A stretch of 11,313 nucleotides of DNA from Phlegmacium glaucopus (GCA_015039465.1 MU130734.1:1-11313); one strand, 5' to 3'. Numbered from the stretch's first letter, positions 1 to 8,251 are shown. Notes: generated from the sequence alone by a model not told the origin. A program made the numbers and translations.

Positions 1-106
1 GGGGCCAGAGACCAACTCTGGAGCATTTCCTGTGCAGACAAAAGTGAGCTGGTGGGTAAGGTGATGGAATGGGCTCACCAGACTGTTGAATAACTCCAGA
101 ATCTAC

Positions 107-255
107 ACCTGGATAGCCAGAAATCATAATCCTATAACAATAGCTGTGAGTGAATAGGCAGGGTAATGGCAAACGACCCAGGAATCAATACCTGGACTGC
201 TGGAAATTGTAATCCCTGTGACAATAACTGTGAGTAAATGGGCAGGATGATGGCA
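107..255. repeat. Diverged 83-bp tandem duplication
   Basis: Two related blocks, 107-171 and 190-255, both begin with ACCTGG and end in a GGCAGG...ATGGCA segment. Between these they share CAATARCTGTGAGT. The offset is 83 bp and many substitutions separate the copies, so the duplication is old. No coding frame or RNA gene is recognisable in the first 350 bases. Confidence 0.7.
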
Positions 256-356
256 GTGGCTCACCTAGAGATGTATACAGTCTGTAATGATGCTGGAAAC
301 ATGTCAGATACCATCAGAAACATGTGGCACTAGGCCTGAACCCCCAGAACCAATAA

Positions 357-503
357 AATATTGTCAAGTGCACACATGTTTGCTTTTACACACAACACAG
401 CACAATGACAGGACTCCCCCAGAACTCTAAGTATTGCCAAGTGCACACATGTTTGCTGTTACACACAACAGGGCACAGTGACAGAACTCCCCCAGAACCC
501 AAA
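357..503. repeat. 73-bp tandem repeat, about 2.2 copies
   Basis: The block around CAAGTGCACACATGTTTGCT occurs at 365 and again at 438, a period of 73 bp. Each copy continues through ACACACAACA and GACAG(G/A)ACTCCCCCAGAAC. A remnant of the preceding unit's end (CCCCCAGAACC) lies just upstream near 341. The copies are roughly 90 percent alike, so they are younger than the 107-255 duplication. Function unknown. Confidence 0.8.
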
Positions 504-767
504 GATAAACCAGACACCTGTCATCAACCTCTACACAACAATGATGTGCATCCACATCTTCTGTGTATCCTGGGGTGAGGGATATTGACAGGGTATGATT
601 AAGGGGAAGTAAAAGTTAGCAAGCTTAACATTTTATACCATTCAATCACGTGATTTTGTTGATCAACATTGAGTACTGTGTTTTTTGATCAACATTGACA
701 TGTTCAGTCACATGATTTTCATGTTCTGTGTTTTGAAGTCAGAAAACAATAATCAAGACCTAACTAG
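504..767. other. Non-coding stretch with a short direct repeat
   Basis: No gene is supported here. The 14-mer TTGATCAACATTGA occurs twice, at 659-672 and 685-698 (period 26), just after a CACGTGA motif at about 648. The open frame from 685 has a biased AT-rich composition, no recognisable motif, and runs into the tandem array, so it is not called a gene. Confidence 0.6.
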
Positions 768-2222
768 TACACAAATGTTGATCTATTTGTATCTTGGTGA
801 GTTTTCAAGAATTCTTTTTGATACTTTGTATTACTTATGGTATACATGTATCGTATTAGCTCCCAAGTTTCCAAAAGTACAGGATCCTTGGTTGTCTCTG
901 GGCATATACATCCTCCCCCATCTCCACCCAAATATTGATTACTTTTGATCTCAGTGAGTTTTCAATATTATCTTTTGATACTTCACATTATGTATTCTCT
1001 ATATGTACCATCCATGCTCCCGAGTGTCTGAAACTACAGAATTCTTTGTTGTCCCTGGGCATGTACATCCCCCCCCCATCCCCACCCAAATATCAATTGC
1101 TTCGGATCCTGGTGAGGTTTCAATATTTCATTTTGATACTTGGTATTACTTGTGTTCTATATATTGGGCATGTATGTCCTCCCCCATTTCCACCCAAATG
1201 TTGATTGCTTTGAATCTTGGTGAGTTTTCAAGATTTTATTTTGATAATTTGTATTAGTTACATATTATATGTACCGTGTAGGCTCCCGAGTTTTCGAAAG
1301 CCCCGTATTTTTCTTTGTCCCTGTAGATGTACATCCTCCTGTTAGGGCAACTGCAGTACTGACTTAGTCAGACTAGCAGGGGATCCAAAGAGGAAAGGAT
1401 AAGGATCCCTGCTAGGATAGTGGGGTATTTAAGTACTAATATGGACATAATGGAGATATGTAAATAAATAAATAAATGATATGATAATAAAATAAATGAA
1501 AATGGTGTCATATAAAGATAAAATTAAATAATAAAATAAGTTGAATCAGGATCAGGAGTTGGGCTGATTGAGATTCGGAAGTTGGGATGGGGCCGATTGA
1601 CATTCGGGAGTTGAATTGGTCAGGTCAGGTTCGGGTCAGGTTTGTTGGTGAGGTGGAATGTACCGAGCTGTAGTTGGGTGTAGATTCAGAATTGAATTGG
1701 GAGTTGGTTTGGGATCCGGACTAAGGTAGGGTTCAGGCCCGATCGGGAGTTGGTAGTTCGGTCCAAAATCGGGTGTCCCCTAACACCTCCCCCATCCCCA
1801 CCCAAATGTTGATTCCTTTGGATCTCGGTGAGTGTTCAAGATTTTATTTGATACTTCATATTACTTATTCTCTATATGTAACATATAGGCTCCTGAGTTT
1901 CCAAAACTACAGAATTCTTTGTTGTCCCTGGGGATGTACATCCTCCCCCATCTCCACCCAAATATTGATTCCTTTGGATCTCAGTGAGTTTTTTATATGT
2001 TCTTTTGATACTTTGTATTACTTATGCTCTATATGTACTGTCTAGGCTCCTGAGTTTGCGAAAGTGACGGACTTTTGTTGTCCCTGGGTATGTACATCCT
2101 CCCCCATCTTCACCCAAATATTGATTGCTGTGGATCTCAGTGAGTTTTCTATATTTTCTTTTGATACTTCACATTACATATTCTTTATATGTACCATCTA
2201 GGCTCCTGAGTTATGCAGAGGT
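768..2222. repeat. 156-158 bp tandem array, left block (solo LTR inside)
   Basis: Units can be followed by the anchor TGAGTTTT (or a close variant) at 798, 955, 1113, 1221, 1829, 1985 and 2141. Spacings are 157, 158, 108, 608, 156 and 156. The consensus contains a CTCTATATGTACC segment, GGCTCC(C/T)GAGTTT, TTGTTGTCCCTGGG and CATCCTCCCCCATC. The 108-bp unit has lost about 50 bp. The 608-bp spacing equals 157 plus the 451 bp added by the LTR insertion at 1340. Several overlapping open frames exist only because the unit has few stops; they show no protein-family motif and are not genes. Confidence 0.93.
1340..1785 (+). mobile_element. Solo LTR of an LTR retrotransposon
   Basis: A 446-bp insertion splits one unit of the tandem array. 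It starts TGTTAGGG and ends CCCCTAACA, so it has TG...CA ends within a short inverted repeat. It is flanked by CCTCC at 1335-1339 and 1786-1790. Removing the element and one CCTCC restores the CATCCTCCCCCATC seen in neighbouring units and restores a 157-bp spacing. A 5-bp target duplication and TG...CA ends are typical of LTR retrotransposons. No internal coding region is present, so this is most simply a solo LTR left by LTR-LTR recombination. A TATTTAAG box at 1426-1433 suggests plus orientation. A stem formed by 1373-1386 and 1403-1415, plus an (AAAT)n run at about 1461-1478, lie inside. Ty3/gypsy-like origin is plausible from the TGTTAGGG terminus but unproven. Confidence 0.9.
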
Positions 2223-3132
2223 CTTTACACTCCCCCATATAATCCATGTGGAATCCATATGGAATCCATGGAGTCCATCAGCCATTCCATGGATTCCATA
2301 TGGAATGACTTTTGGCTGAGTCCCCAGCCATTTTCTCATTCCATAGTCACTATGGATTCCATATGGAATGGCTATGGAATGGTCATGTTCCAGATGGAAT
2401 CCAACTTCATTCCATGTGGATTCCAGGTGGAATCCATATGGATGCATCCATACCAATTCCATAGAATATACAGATGGACTCCATACCTATTCCATACCCA
2501 TTCTATGGAATAGAGATGGACTCCATATCCATTCCATACCCATCCCATGGAATATGTGGATGGACTCTATACCCATTCTATACCCATTCCATGGAATATG
2601 TGGGATGGACTCTATACCCATTCTATACCCATTCCATGGAATATACAGATGGATTCTATACCCATTCCATGGAATATATAGATGGATTCCACACCTATTC
2701 CACACTTATTCTATATGGATTGTGTATGGATTCTATATAGAATGAGTGTGGAATAGGTGTGGAATCCATCTGTATATTCCAAATAGGTCTGGAGTCCATC
2801 CCTATATTTCATGAAATAGGTATGTCTATCCCTATATTCCATGGAATGGTTATAGAACCAGCCCTATATTCTATGGAATTAGTATGGAATCCATCTGTAT
2901 ATTCCATGGAATGGGTATGGAGTCCACCCCTAAATTTGATGGGATGAGTATGGAGTCCATTCTTATATTCCATGGAATGAGTATGGAATCCATATGTACA
3001 TTCCATGGAATAAAGGTGGAATCCATCCCTATCTCATGGATTCCACCCCCCATTCCATGGAATCCACCCTCTATTTTATGGATTCCATGTGGACTCCATC
3101 CATTCCATATGGATTATATGGGGGAGGGTAAA
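2223..3132. mobile_element. Large fold-back (palindromic-repeat) element
   Basis: About 910 bp made almost wholly of short motifs such as GGAATCCAT, ATTCCATGGAAT and ATTCCATATGGAAT. The left half is the reverse complement of the right half. Near the centre, 2671-2715 pairs with 2736-2780 at 43 of 45 positions around a 20-nt loop. The outer ends also match: CACTCCCCCATATAATCCAT on the left against ATGGATTATATGGGGGAGGG on the right. Both ends sit in a TTTAC/GTAAA context, so a TA target site is possible. TTATGCA occurs at 2211-2217 and 3140-3146, just outside, as an alternative duplication. The element interrupts the 157-bp array, with about 40 bp of unit missing at the junction. Open frames on both strands are by-products of the repeats. 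No transposase is present, so it would be non-autonomous. Confidence 0.8.
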
Positions 3133-3146
3133 GTAAATGTTATGCA

Positions 3147-3385
3147 CCCCCTATCCCTACTCAAATTTGAATCCATTCATATCTCAGTGAGTTTTTAAGA
3201 TTGTGTTGTGATAGTTTGAATTACTTATGGTCTTCATGTACCATCTAGTCTCCTGAGTTTCCAAGAGCCCAAGAATTGTTGTTGTCCCTGTGCATGCATG
3301 TCCTCCCCCATCACCACACAAACATTCATATCTCTGGTTGGTATAATGTATTTTTCATATCTGTAGTTTAGGCACCCAAGTTTGT
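3147..3385. repeat. 157-bp tandem array, right block
   Basis: The array resumes after the fold-back element. The anchor CTCAGTGAGTTTTT is at about 3183-3196, followed by ACCATCTAG, TCCTGAGTTTCC, TTGTTGTCCCTG and CATGTCCTCCCCCATC in the same order as in the left block. A last, degraded partial unit follows to roughly 3385. It shows the same orientation and similar divergence, so both blocks belong to one original array. Confidence 0.85.
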
Positions 3386-3466
3386 TGAGTAACTAGGACT
3401 GGGTAAGGCCAGTTGCTACCTGGCCCCAACAGTAAGCACTGAACACTGGTTACTCTGTCAATATTC

Positions 3467-4598
3467 GACTACCATGAGCTCAGTGGACACCCTCCAGGGT
3501 TGAATCTTCAACTTTTATGAGCTTATTGGAGATCCTGCGGATTGTAGTATTCAACTGTCATCAGCTCATTGGACACCCTCTGGGGTTGAATATTCAACTA
3601 CCATGAGCTCATTGGACACCTTCCAAGGTTGAATATTCAAGTGTAATGAGCTCACTGGACACCCTCCAGGGTTGAATATTCAACTGTCATCAACTCATTG
3701 GACACCCTCCAGGGTTTACTATTCAAATATAATGAGCTCACTGGACACTGACCAGGGTTGAATATTTAACTTTTATGAGCTCATCGGACATCCTCCAGGG
3801 TTGAATATTGAACTACCATGAGCTCACTGGACACCCTCCAGGGTTGAATATTTGACTTGTATGAGCTTATTGGACATCCTCCAGACTTTAATATTCAACA
3901 ATTATCAGCTCATTGGACACCCTCCAGGGTTAAATATTCAACTACCATGAGCTCAGTGGACAGCCTCCAGGGTTTAACATTCAAGTATAATGAGCTCACT
4001 GGACACCCTCCACCGTTGAATACTTAACTTGTATAAGCTCATTGGACATCCTCTGGACTTTAATATTCAACTGTCATCAGCTCATTGGACACCCTCCGCA
4101 GTTGAATATTCAAGTACCATAAGCTCACTGGACACCCACCAGGGTTGAATATTCAACTTTGATGAGCTCATTGGACACCCTCCAGACTGTAATATTCAAC
4201 TGTGATCAGCTCATTGGACACCCTCTAGGGTTGAATATTCAAGTGTAGTGAGCTCACTGGACATCCTCCAGGGCTGAATATTCAACTTGTATGAGCTCAT
4301 TGGACACTCTCCGGACTGTAATATTCAACTTTCATGAGCTCATTGGACACCCTCCAGGATTGAATATTCAACTACCATGAGCTCACTGGACACTCTCCAA
4401 AGTTGAATATTCAATTTGTATGAGCTCATTGGACATCCTCCAGAGTGTAATATTCAACTGTCATCAGCTCATCGGACACCCTCAGCAGTTGAATATTCAA
4501 GTACCGTAAGCTCACTGGACACTCTCCAGGGTTGAATATTCAACTACCATGAGCTCACTGGACACCCTCCAGGGTTGAATATTCAAGTGTAATGAGCT
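3467..4598. repeat. 43-bp satellite array, 26 full units plus a partial
   Basis: Unit starts fall exactly every 43 bp from 3467 to 4585 (26 x 43 = 1118), so substitutions but no net indels have accumulated. Each unit contains a GAGCTC (SacI) hexamer or a near variant, then a (C/T)TGGACACCCTCCAGGG-like stretch, and usually the 12-bp palindrome TTGAATATTCAA at the junction. Four unit subtypes can be told apart by the bases before the GAGCTC: ctaccat (A), cttgtat or cttttat (B), ctgtcat ending in CAGCTC (C), and gtgtaat (D). B units tend to end in GACT(G/T)TAATATTC and are usually followed by C. No gene or spacer lies inside. Confidence 0.97.
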
Positions 4599-4828
4599 GT
4601 CTCTAACATGTGATTAGGTCAAATTAGAATGTAAATTTTTAGAAATTTTTTTACGAGAAAGTAGCAATGTAAATACTAGTTGCCGATGAGTGTTGGGTGA
4701 AAGCACTAAGTAGTACCTCCTGACCCAAGAAGCAGCCAGCACTCTAAATGTTTTGTAAGTGCAAGACACGCTGCATGACCCAGGTGATAGGAGTCTATGA
4801 TGCAACAAGTGAGTCTTGTAACCCTTAA
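4599..4828. other. Unassigned spacer
   Basis: No supported gene. It begins directly after the satellite, which stops mid-unit at AATGAGCT. An A/T-rich patch lies at about 4630-4660. An open minus-strand frame here (about 64 codons) has no recognisable motif. A plus-strand ATG at 4748 opens a 26-codon peptide rich in Cys and Lys. It lies in the same phase as the broken frame that follows but ends at TAA 4826. Confidence 0.5.
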
Positions 4829-5833
4829 ATTAGGAGTAGTGTTTCAGAGCTTACCTTATCAGTTTTATTGTCGACCCTGCAGCATAGCAGTAGTTGGCAT
4901 AATAAAATGAGAAAACTCGGAGTGAAGGTCAGAGTTGTCTTGTATGAACCGGGCTATGACTTGTGCATGTTTTTGAAGGTAAATGATGAACATGTTGCTG
5001 GCCCATCTGCCCATAACCTTAACAGCCTCTATGGCTACACCATGGAGGAGGTATAGGAGGGTTGCCCCAATCCTAATGCCGTGACCCTGAAAAGGTTCTT
5101 CACCTTTGTTTCAAGCAGCAGCAGTGATGCGCTTGATAAAGGCTTGCTTTGTAAGTGGCCTGTACCCGTCTTTGTACCTGTAGGCAAAGAGGTGAGCTGC
5201 ACGTGGTGGGTTGTTGATGTGTATATGATGATCCAAAGCGCAATACGGGTCTAAGGAGCCTTGTTGTCAACCCCAGTCGACACCCTCACCTTTGGAGGGG
5301 GCAGCGTTTGTGTGCTGGATGTGAAGAACAGTGACATGGGCATCATTAGGCCCTAATTCTGTTCATAAATTGGCTGGAGTAATGTGGGAAGAGGAGCTGA
5401 ACGCTTCGAGGTGAGGGACTGTGAACTCACCCAGCAATGCTGCCGCATAAAAGCATGTCATGAGACATGCTTAAACCGCAACATTGAATGGGCTCATCAT
5501 ATCTAAACCACTTTGTATGAGTTCAATGTACTCTACTTTGAAAGGTCTCTGCTTCTTTCTTTTGGAAGAAGCTGGAGCAATTCTTTCTGCACCTTTGAGA
5601 AGAGTGTCAATTTCAGGTTCATTAAGCTCCCAAGTTACCCCATGGAGCAGATGTCATGCTCAAATTCCATAAAGGTAATTGGCTACCGCACCACATAGGC
5701 ACACTACAGTGTATCAAAGGGTACAATTCCCGGAACAGACACACTGTGTCGAAAGATATGGATTCACAGGGCCCTATTTGGATCTACACACTGTGTCAAA
5801 AGATACAGATTCATGGAATACCTACAGCACTAG
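4829..5833 (+). pseudogene. Unidentified coding frame broken by TAA/TAG stops
   Basis: One phase stays readable for about 334 codons with stops only at 5054 (TAG), 5252, 5354, 5366 and 5504 (all TAA), 5696 (TAG) and 5831 (TAG). No frameshift is needed. About 16 stops would be expected by chance at this base composition. The conceptual peptide has a mixed, protein-like composition. It includes VRVVLYEPGYDLCMFLKV early on, a Cys-containing stretch (about 5445-5480, with QQCCRIKAC) and aromatic-rich segments (about 5513-5560). I do not recognise the family. Four of the stops follow a pyrimidine and all could come from CAA/CAG by C-to-T change, but this is conjecture. It may instead be chance or a gene with undetected introns. 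A recoded nuclear code is very unlikely, since nearby frames read normally. Confidence 0.4.
5739..5817. repeat. 47-bp direct repeat with ACACACTGTGTC core
   Basis: ACACACTGTGTC occurs at 5739 and 5786, each followed by (G/A)AAAGATA, two variable bases and GATTCA(C/T)(A/G)GG. A weaker third version (CACTACAGTGTATCAAAGGG) lies just upstream at about 5700. The core is nearly self-complementary. It lies at the 3' end of the broken frame 4829-5833, so it may be part of a decayed mobile element rather than of a gene. Confidence 0.6.
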
Positions 5834-6020
5834 ATGATGCCAGGCAGGTCCATCAGCATGGCCAGGTGCTGTCAACTGATGTGTTTTGGTAGGGTGTATG
5901 AGCTGGCAGGAGTTTTTCAACTGGTCATAGTTGGCCATCTATGACCGGGTGATGCTCAGATCAACCAGCTGTTGCTGGGATGAACAGGGACTTGTACTGC
6001 TGGGATAGAGGCAGTAGGTA

Positions 6021-6426
6021 TGAACCGGCACTCCAGGATCAGGAATGCAGGGTATGCAATGGCAATGCCGGTATCTGAACAGGCCGGCAACTCTACAGAT
6101 GAGCCGGCATTACATATATGAACCGGCTGACCCACAGAGCCAATGATAAACAGGCAGTCCAGACTTGGGGTACTACTGCTGGTATAAGCTGGGAATAGTA
6201 CATTAAATAGATATCAGACGGTAATACTCATGACTTGGCTATGGCCAGTGATATAGACTGATATTAAGAACTCAAGATAGCCTGGCATTAATCAGCACTG
6301 CCAGTGACTAGCAGGAATGTCTCAACCAGGACAGTATGAACCGGCAGTCTGAACCAGCACATTGTCTGAACCGGCACACTCGACTGGCAGGTGTGGATGA
6401 GCCGGCATTACATATATGAACTGGCT
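6021..6426 (+). repeat. Iterated TGAACCGGCA-like decamer cluster
   Basis: TGAACCGGCA or a near variant occurs at 6021, 6100 (TGAGCCGGCA), 6119 (TGAACCGGCT), 6337, 6350 (TGAACCAGCA), 6367, 6398 (TGAGCCGGCA) and 6417 (TGAACTGGCT), all in the same orientation. A TGAACAGGCCGGCA variant lies at 6076. Spacing is irregular, unlike a tandem satellite, which suits repeated protein-binding sites such as the subterminal repeats of a DNA transposon. The core CCGGCA or its complement recurs at 6804, 6827, 7031, 7311 and 7732, in and around the divergent gene pair, so the motif may mark one larger element. Confidence 0.6.
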
Positions 6427-6513
6427 ATGACCCACAGAGCTGTGATAAATGGGCAGTCCAGATTGTAGTATAAATAGGCAGTACTGTTGGTATAAGCTGG
6501 GAATAGTACATTA
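6098..6513 (+). repeat. Direct duplication of a ~110-bp segment
   Basis: Copy one (6098-6205) and copy two (6396-6513) share GATGAGCCGGCATTACATA at the start, GACCCACAGAGC and GGCAGTCCAGA in the middle, and GGTATAAGCTGGGAATAGTA near the end. The starts are 298 bp apart. The second copy is about 10 bp longer. This may be the end of a decayed mobile element or a segmental duplication. Confidence 0.8.
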
Positions 6514-6900
6514 ATATGAAGCAGAAATCAAGGTTTGATCATCCTTCAATTGATCCAAATTATTGCTGTTGTTGTGTGTATTAGTTGAAGTGAATTTTAA
6601 AATCTTAGAAAGGTTATACTTTCTAGAAAACCCAACTTGCATTATTAAGATTGTATACAGTATTGATTGAGTTATTGTTTTGAGTAGAGATTGTTATAAT
6701 CTTGAAAATACATCTTTTCTCAACAACCTCTGTGCAGTTACATCACCAGTAGCATTGATGCCGACCAGTGCACCTGAGATAGTGCTGGCTGGCACAGAAC
6801 ATACCGGCAGTGAAGGATAGTGCCAGCCGGCATAGACAATGGCGGCAATGACAGTGATCATGCTCGTAAGTATGAAGAGAAATAGATGCCAGAATGTGGT
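6514..6900. other. Non-coding stretch downstream of the truncated gene
   Basis: Positions 6514-6720 are AT-rich and show no gene. Positions 6720-6900 have higher GC and CCGGCA/TGCCAGC motifs. A minus-strand open frame at 6694-6936 would encode a peptide with a hydrophobic run, but it has no family motif and overlaps what looks like intron sequence of the minus-strand gene, so it is not called. The expected downstream exons of that gene could not be found here. Confidence 0.5.
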
Positions 6901-6950
6901 GCTGGCAAATACGAGGAAAAGAGGCATGCCAGACACATGATGAGACTCAC

Positions 6951-7148
6951 CATTCCCAAAGCACCAAAAGTCATTAAATCTTTCTTCTTCTGTCCCTCAA
7001 ATGCCTGACACATTGCCGGTCCCATGAATGCCGGCACCACATATCTTTGACCATCTGGGCCAACCAAGATCACACATCCATCTGGGATCCAGCTATGTTC
7101 ACTCTCCGGGGGTTGATCAACAATTGAGGGTTGCTGGTTAGAGGCCAT
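6951..7148 (-). pseudogene. First exon of a truncated repetitive fungal gene
   Basis: An ATG at 7148 (minus strand) opens 66 codons ending exactly at a GTGAGT donor at 6950-6945, so the exon is 198 nt in phase 0. The peptide contains a Pro/Gln-rich start, then WIPDGCVILVGPDGQRYVVP, then an FM...CQAFEGQKKKDLMTFGA segment. From memory, this IPDGCVVLVGPDGQRY-type N-terminus belongs to a highly repeated, uncharacterised Agaricomycete family. In that family the next exons carry a helical region with SYKDA(A/S)HRL-like sequence. No such sequence follows on the minus strand; the nearest AG acceptor (about 6902) leads into an unrelated frame. The gene therefore looks cut off after exon 1. TTG-initiated extension to 7169 is possible but unnecessary. 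It is divergent from the gene at 7376. Confidence 0.6.
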
Positions 7149-7375
7149 CAATGTATTAGTGTGAGACAATGAAACATCACATGTTTGGTGATTGTTGACG
7201 TGCCTATATTTGTTTATATATGTATTTTTATATTTGAAAGTTGATCAGACATTTGTTGATCTTCTCCTTTTTTCTTGTCAACAACCAGGTGAGTGCTGAC
7301 AGGACACCTGCCGGCATGTACTAATGTTCTTTACTTAGTATTCATCTAGCTATCATCACTGCCACCACTCTATAC
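7149..7375. promoter_or_regulatory. Shared upstream region of a divergent gene pair
   Basis: The 227 bp between the two divergent ATGs contain an AT-rich block at about 7205-7240 with several TATATxT-like stretches. They also contain a polypyrimidine patch and AACAACCAG|GTGAGT near 7284-7295, which could mark a leader intron. A CTGCCGGCATG copy of the CCGGCA motif lies at about 7309. A bidirectional promoter is inferred from layout only. No transcription evidence is available. Confidence 0.4.
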
Positions 7376-8233
7376 ATGTCTGCTTACACCAAAACACTTA
7401 TCCAAGCTCTCATTGATGACCTTGATGCCGTCGCGAATGGCACAATCGACACGGTGTTCCCCAGAGAACACAGTAATCTAGTAAGTCTTGTCATCTCACA
7501 AGTCAATGTATGTGTTAAATAGTGTCACAGAATGCCTTAATGTGAGCAACCAGGGAGACGCGGGACGCTCCAGAGCTTCAACGAGAGTTCCTGGTGCCAA
7601 GATTCCTGTGGCCTTTGACCGAAAACTGGCATCGAGCAAAGGGCCAAGGACAGGTCAACGAGGAGTTTTAGCAAGGGCAAAGGTCAGTCTTGGAAGACTT
7701 TGACAAGAAACACCCCAACCACCATCAAGCTGCCGGCAGTACACCCCAAGCACCTCCAGCTCGGCCATTGCAGGTAATGGTGGCTAGTGGCCCCTCAAAA
7801 GACGCCATTCCATCTCCCTCCCCTCCTCAATCCCCCCCTCGACCAAAAGTACCCGTGCCAGTGCCAGTGCCAGTTCCGCGACCAGCCACACAAGAGGTCC
7901 CTGTTGCCAGTCCATCCACAGGGAAAAAACAGGCCTCAGACCCACCAGTCGCTGGTCCATCTGGCTCTTTCACTGGCACCAGTAACTGGAGTGCCGGTTG
8001 CTGGTTCATTCAAGCACACCCCTCGGCAAGACAAAGGCAAGGGAAAAATGGTTGCACTGGTGGAGGAAAGTGAGCAGGAGTATGTGGATGAGTTGAGTGA
8101 AGATGATGAACAGAGAGCGGGGGTTGTCCCTCCTGCAAGCCCAGTAGAGAAGAAAAGGGCAATACCTTTCACCAACAGTCAACATCAACAGCCGCCATGC
8201 TGGAGATGCGTTGATAGGTTGATTATGAGGATA
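7376..8233 (+). pseudogene. Degraded multi-exon gene, Pro-rich with acidic and CxxC segments
   Basis: ATG 7376 opens a 35-codon exon (MSAYTKTLIQALIDDLDAV...) ending at a GTAAGT donor (7481). A second exon, 7554-7682, follows a CAG acceptor in phase and encodes basic sequence with GRSRASTRVPGAKIPVAFDR and ends at GTCAGT. A third exon, probably from 7774, is Pro-rich and includes a GTGCCA hexanucleotide run at 7855-7872 that encodes alternating Val-Pro. Near 7960-7990 the sensible frame shifts by one base. The new frame gives a Lys/Gly-rich KGKGKM, an acidic EQEYVDELSEDDEQ stretch, and a CWRC pair at 8198-8209. It then meets a GTATGT donor at 8234. This order (basic, Pro-rich, acidic, Cys pair) matches a repetitive Agaricomycete family as I remember it. 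The second half of the zinc-binding segment is missing. Exon edges are inferred; the frameshift could be an assembly error. Confidence 0.55.
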
Positions 8234-8251
8234 GTATGTAATGATATAAAT

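Noticed and set aside
685..2319. Open frames in the 157-bp array
   Set aside because: The same peptide words recur with each repeat unit, and frames end at unit indels. They are repeat artefacts.
2211..3198. Several overlapping open frames on both strands rich in Met, Ser, Ile, Trp and His
   Set aside because: They are translations of the GGAATCCAT/ATTCCATGG repeats. Both strands are open for the same reason, and there is no protein-family motif.
3467..4598. CRISPR-like regular array
   Set aside because: Units abut directly with no unique spacers, and the organism appears eukaryotic. This is a tandem satellite.
4829..5833. Nuclear genetic code with TAA/TAG read as Gln
   Set aside because: The KDZ-associated ORF and the divergent gene pair read with standard stops, and the lineage is fungal. 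Decay of a pseudogene is simpler.
6694..6936. Minus-strand 80-codon frame with a hydrophobic stretch (possible membrane peptide)
   Set aside because: It lies downstream of the GTGAGT donor of the minus-strand gene, in probable intron or decayed sequence, and has no family match that I can recall.
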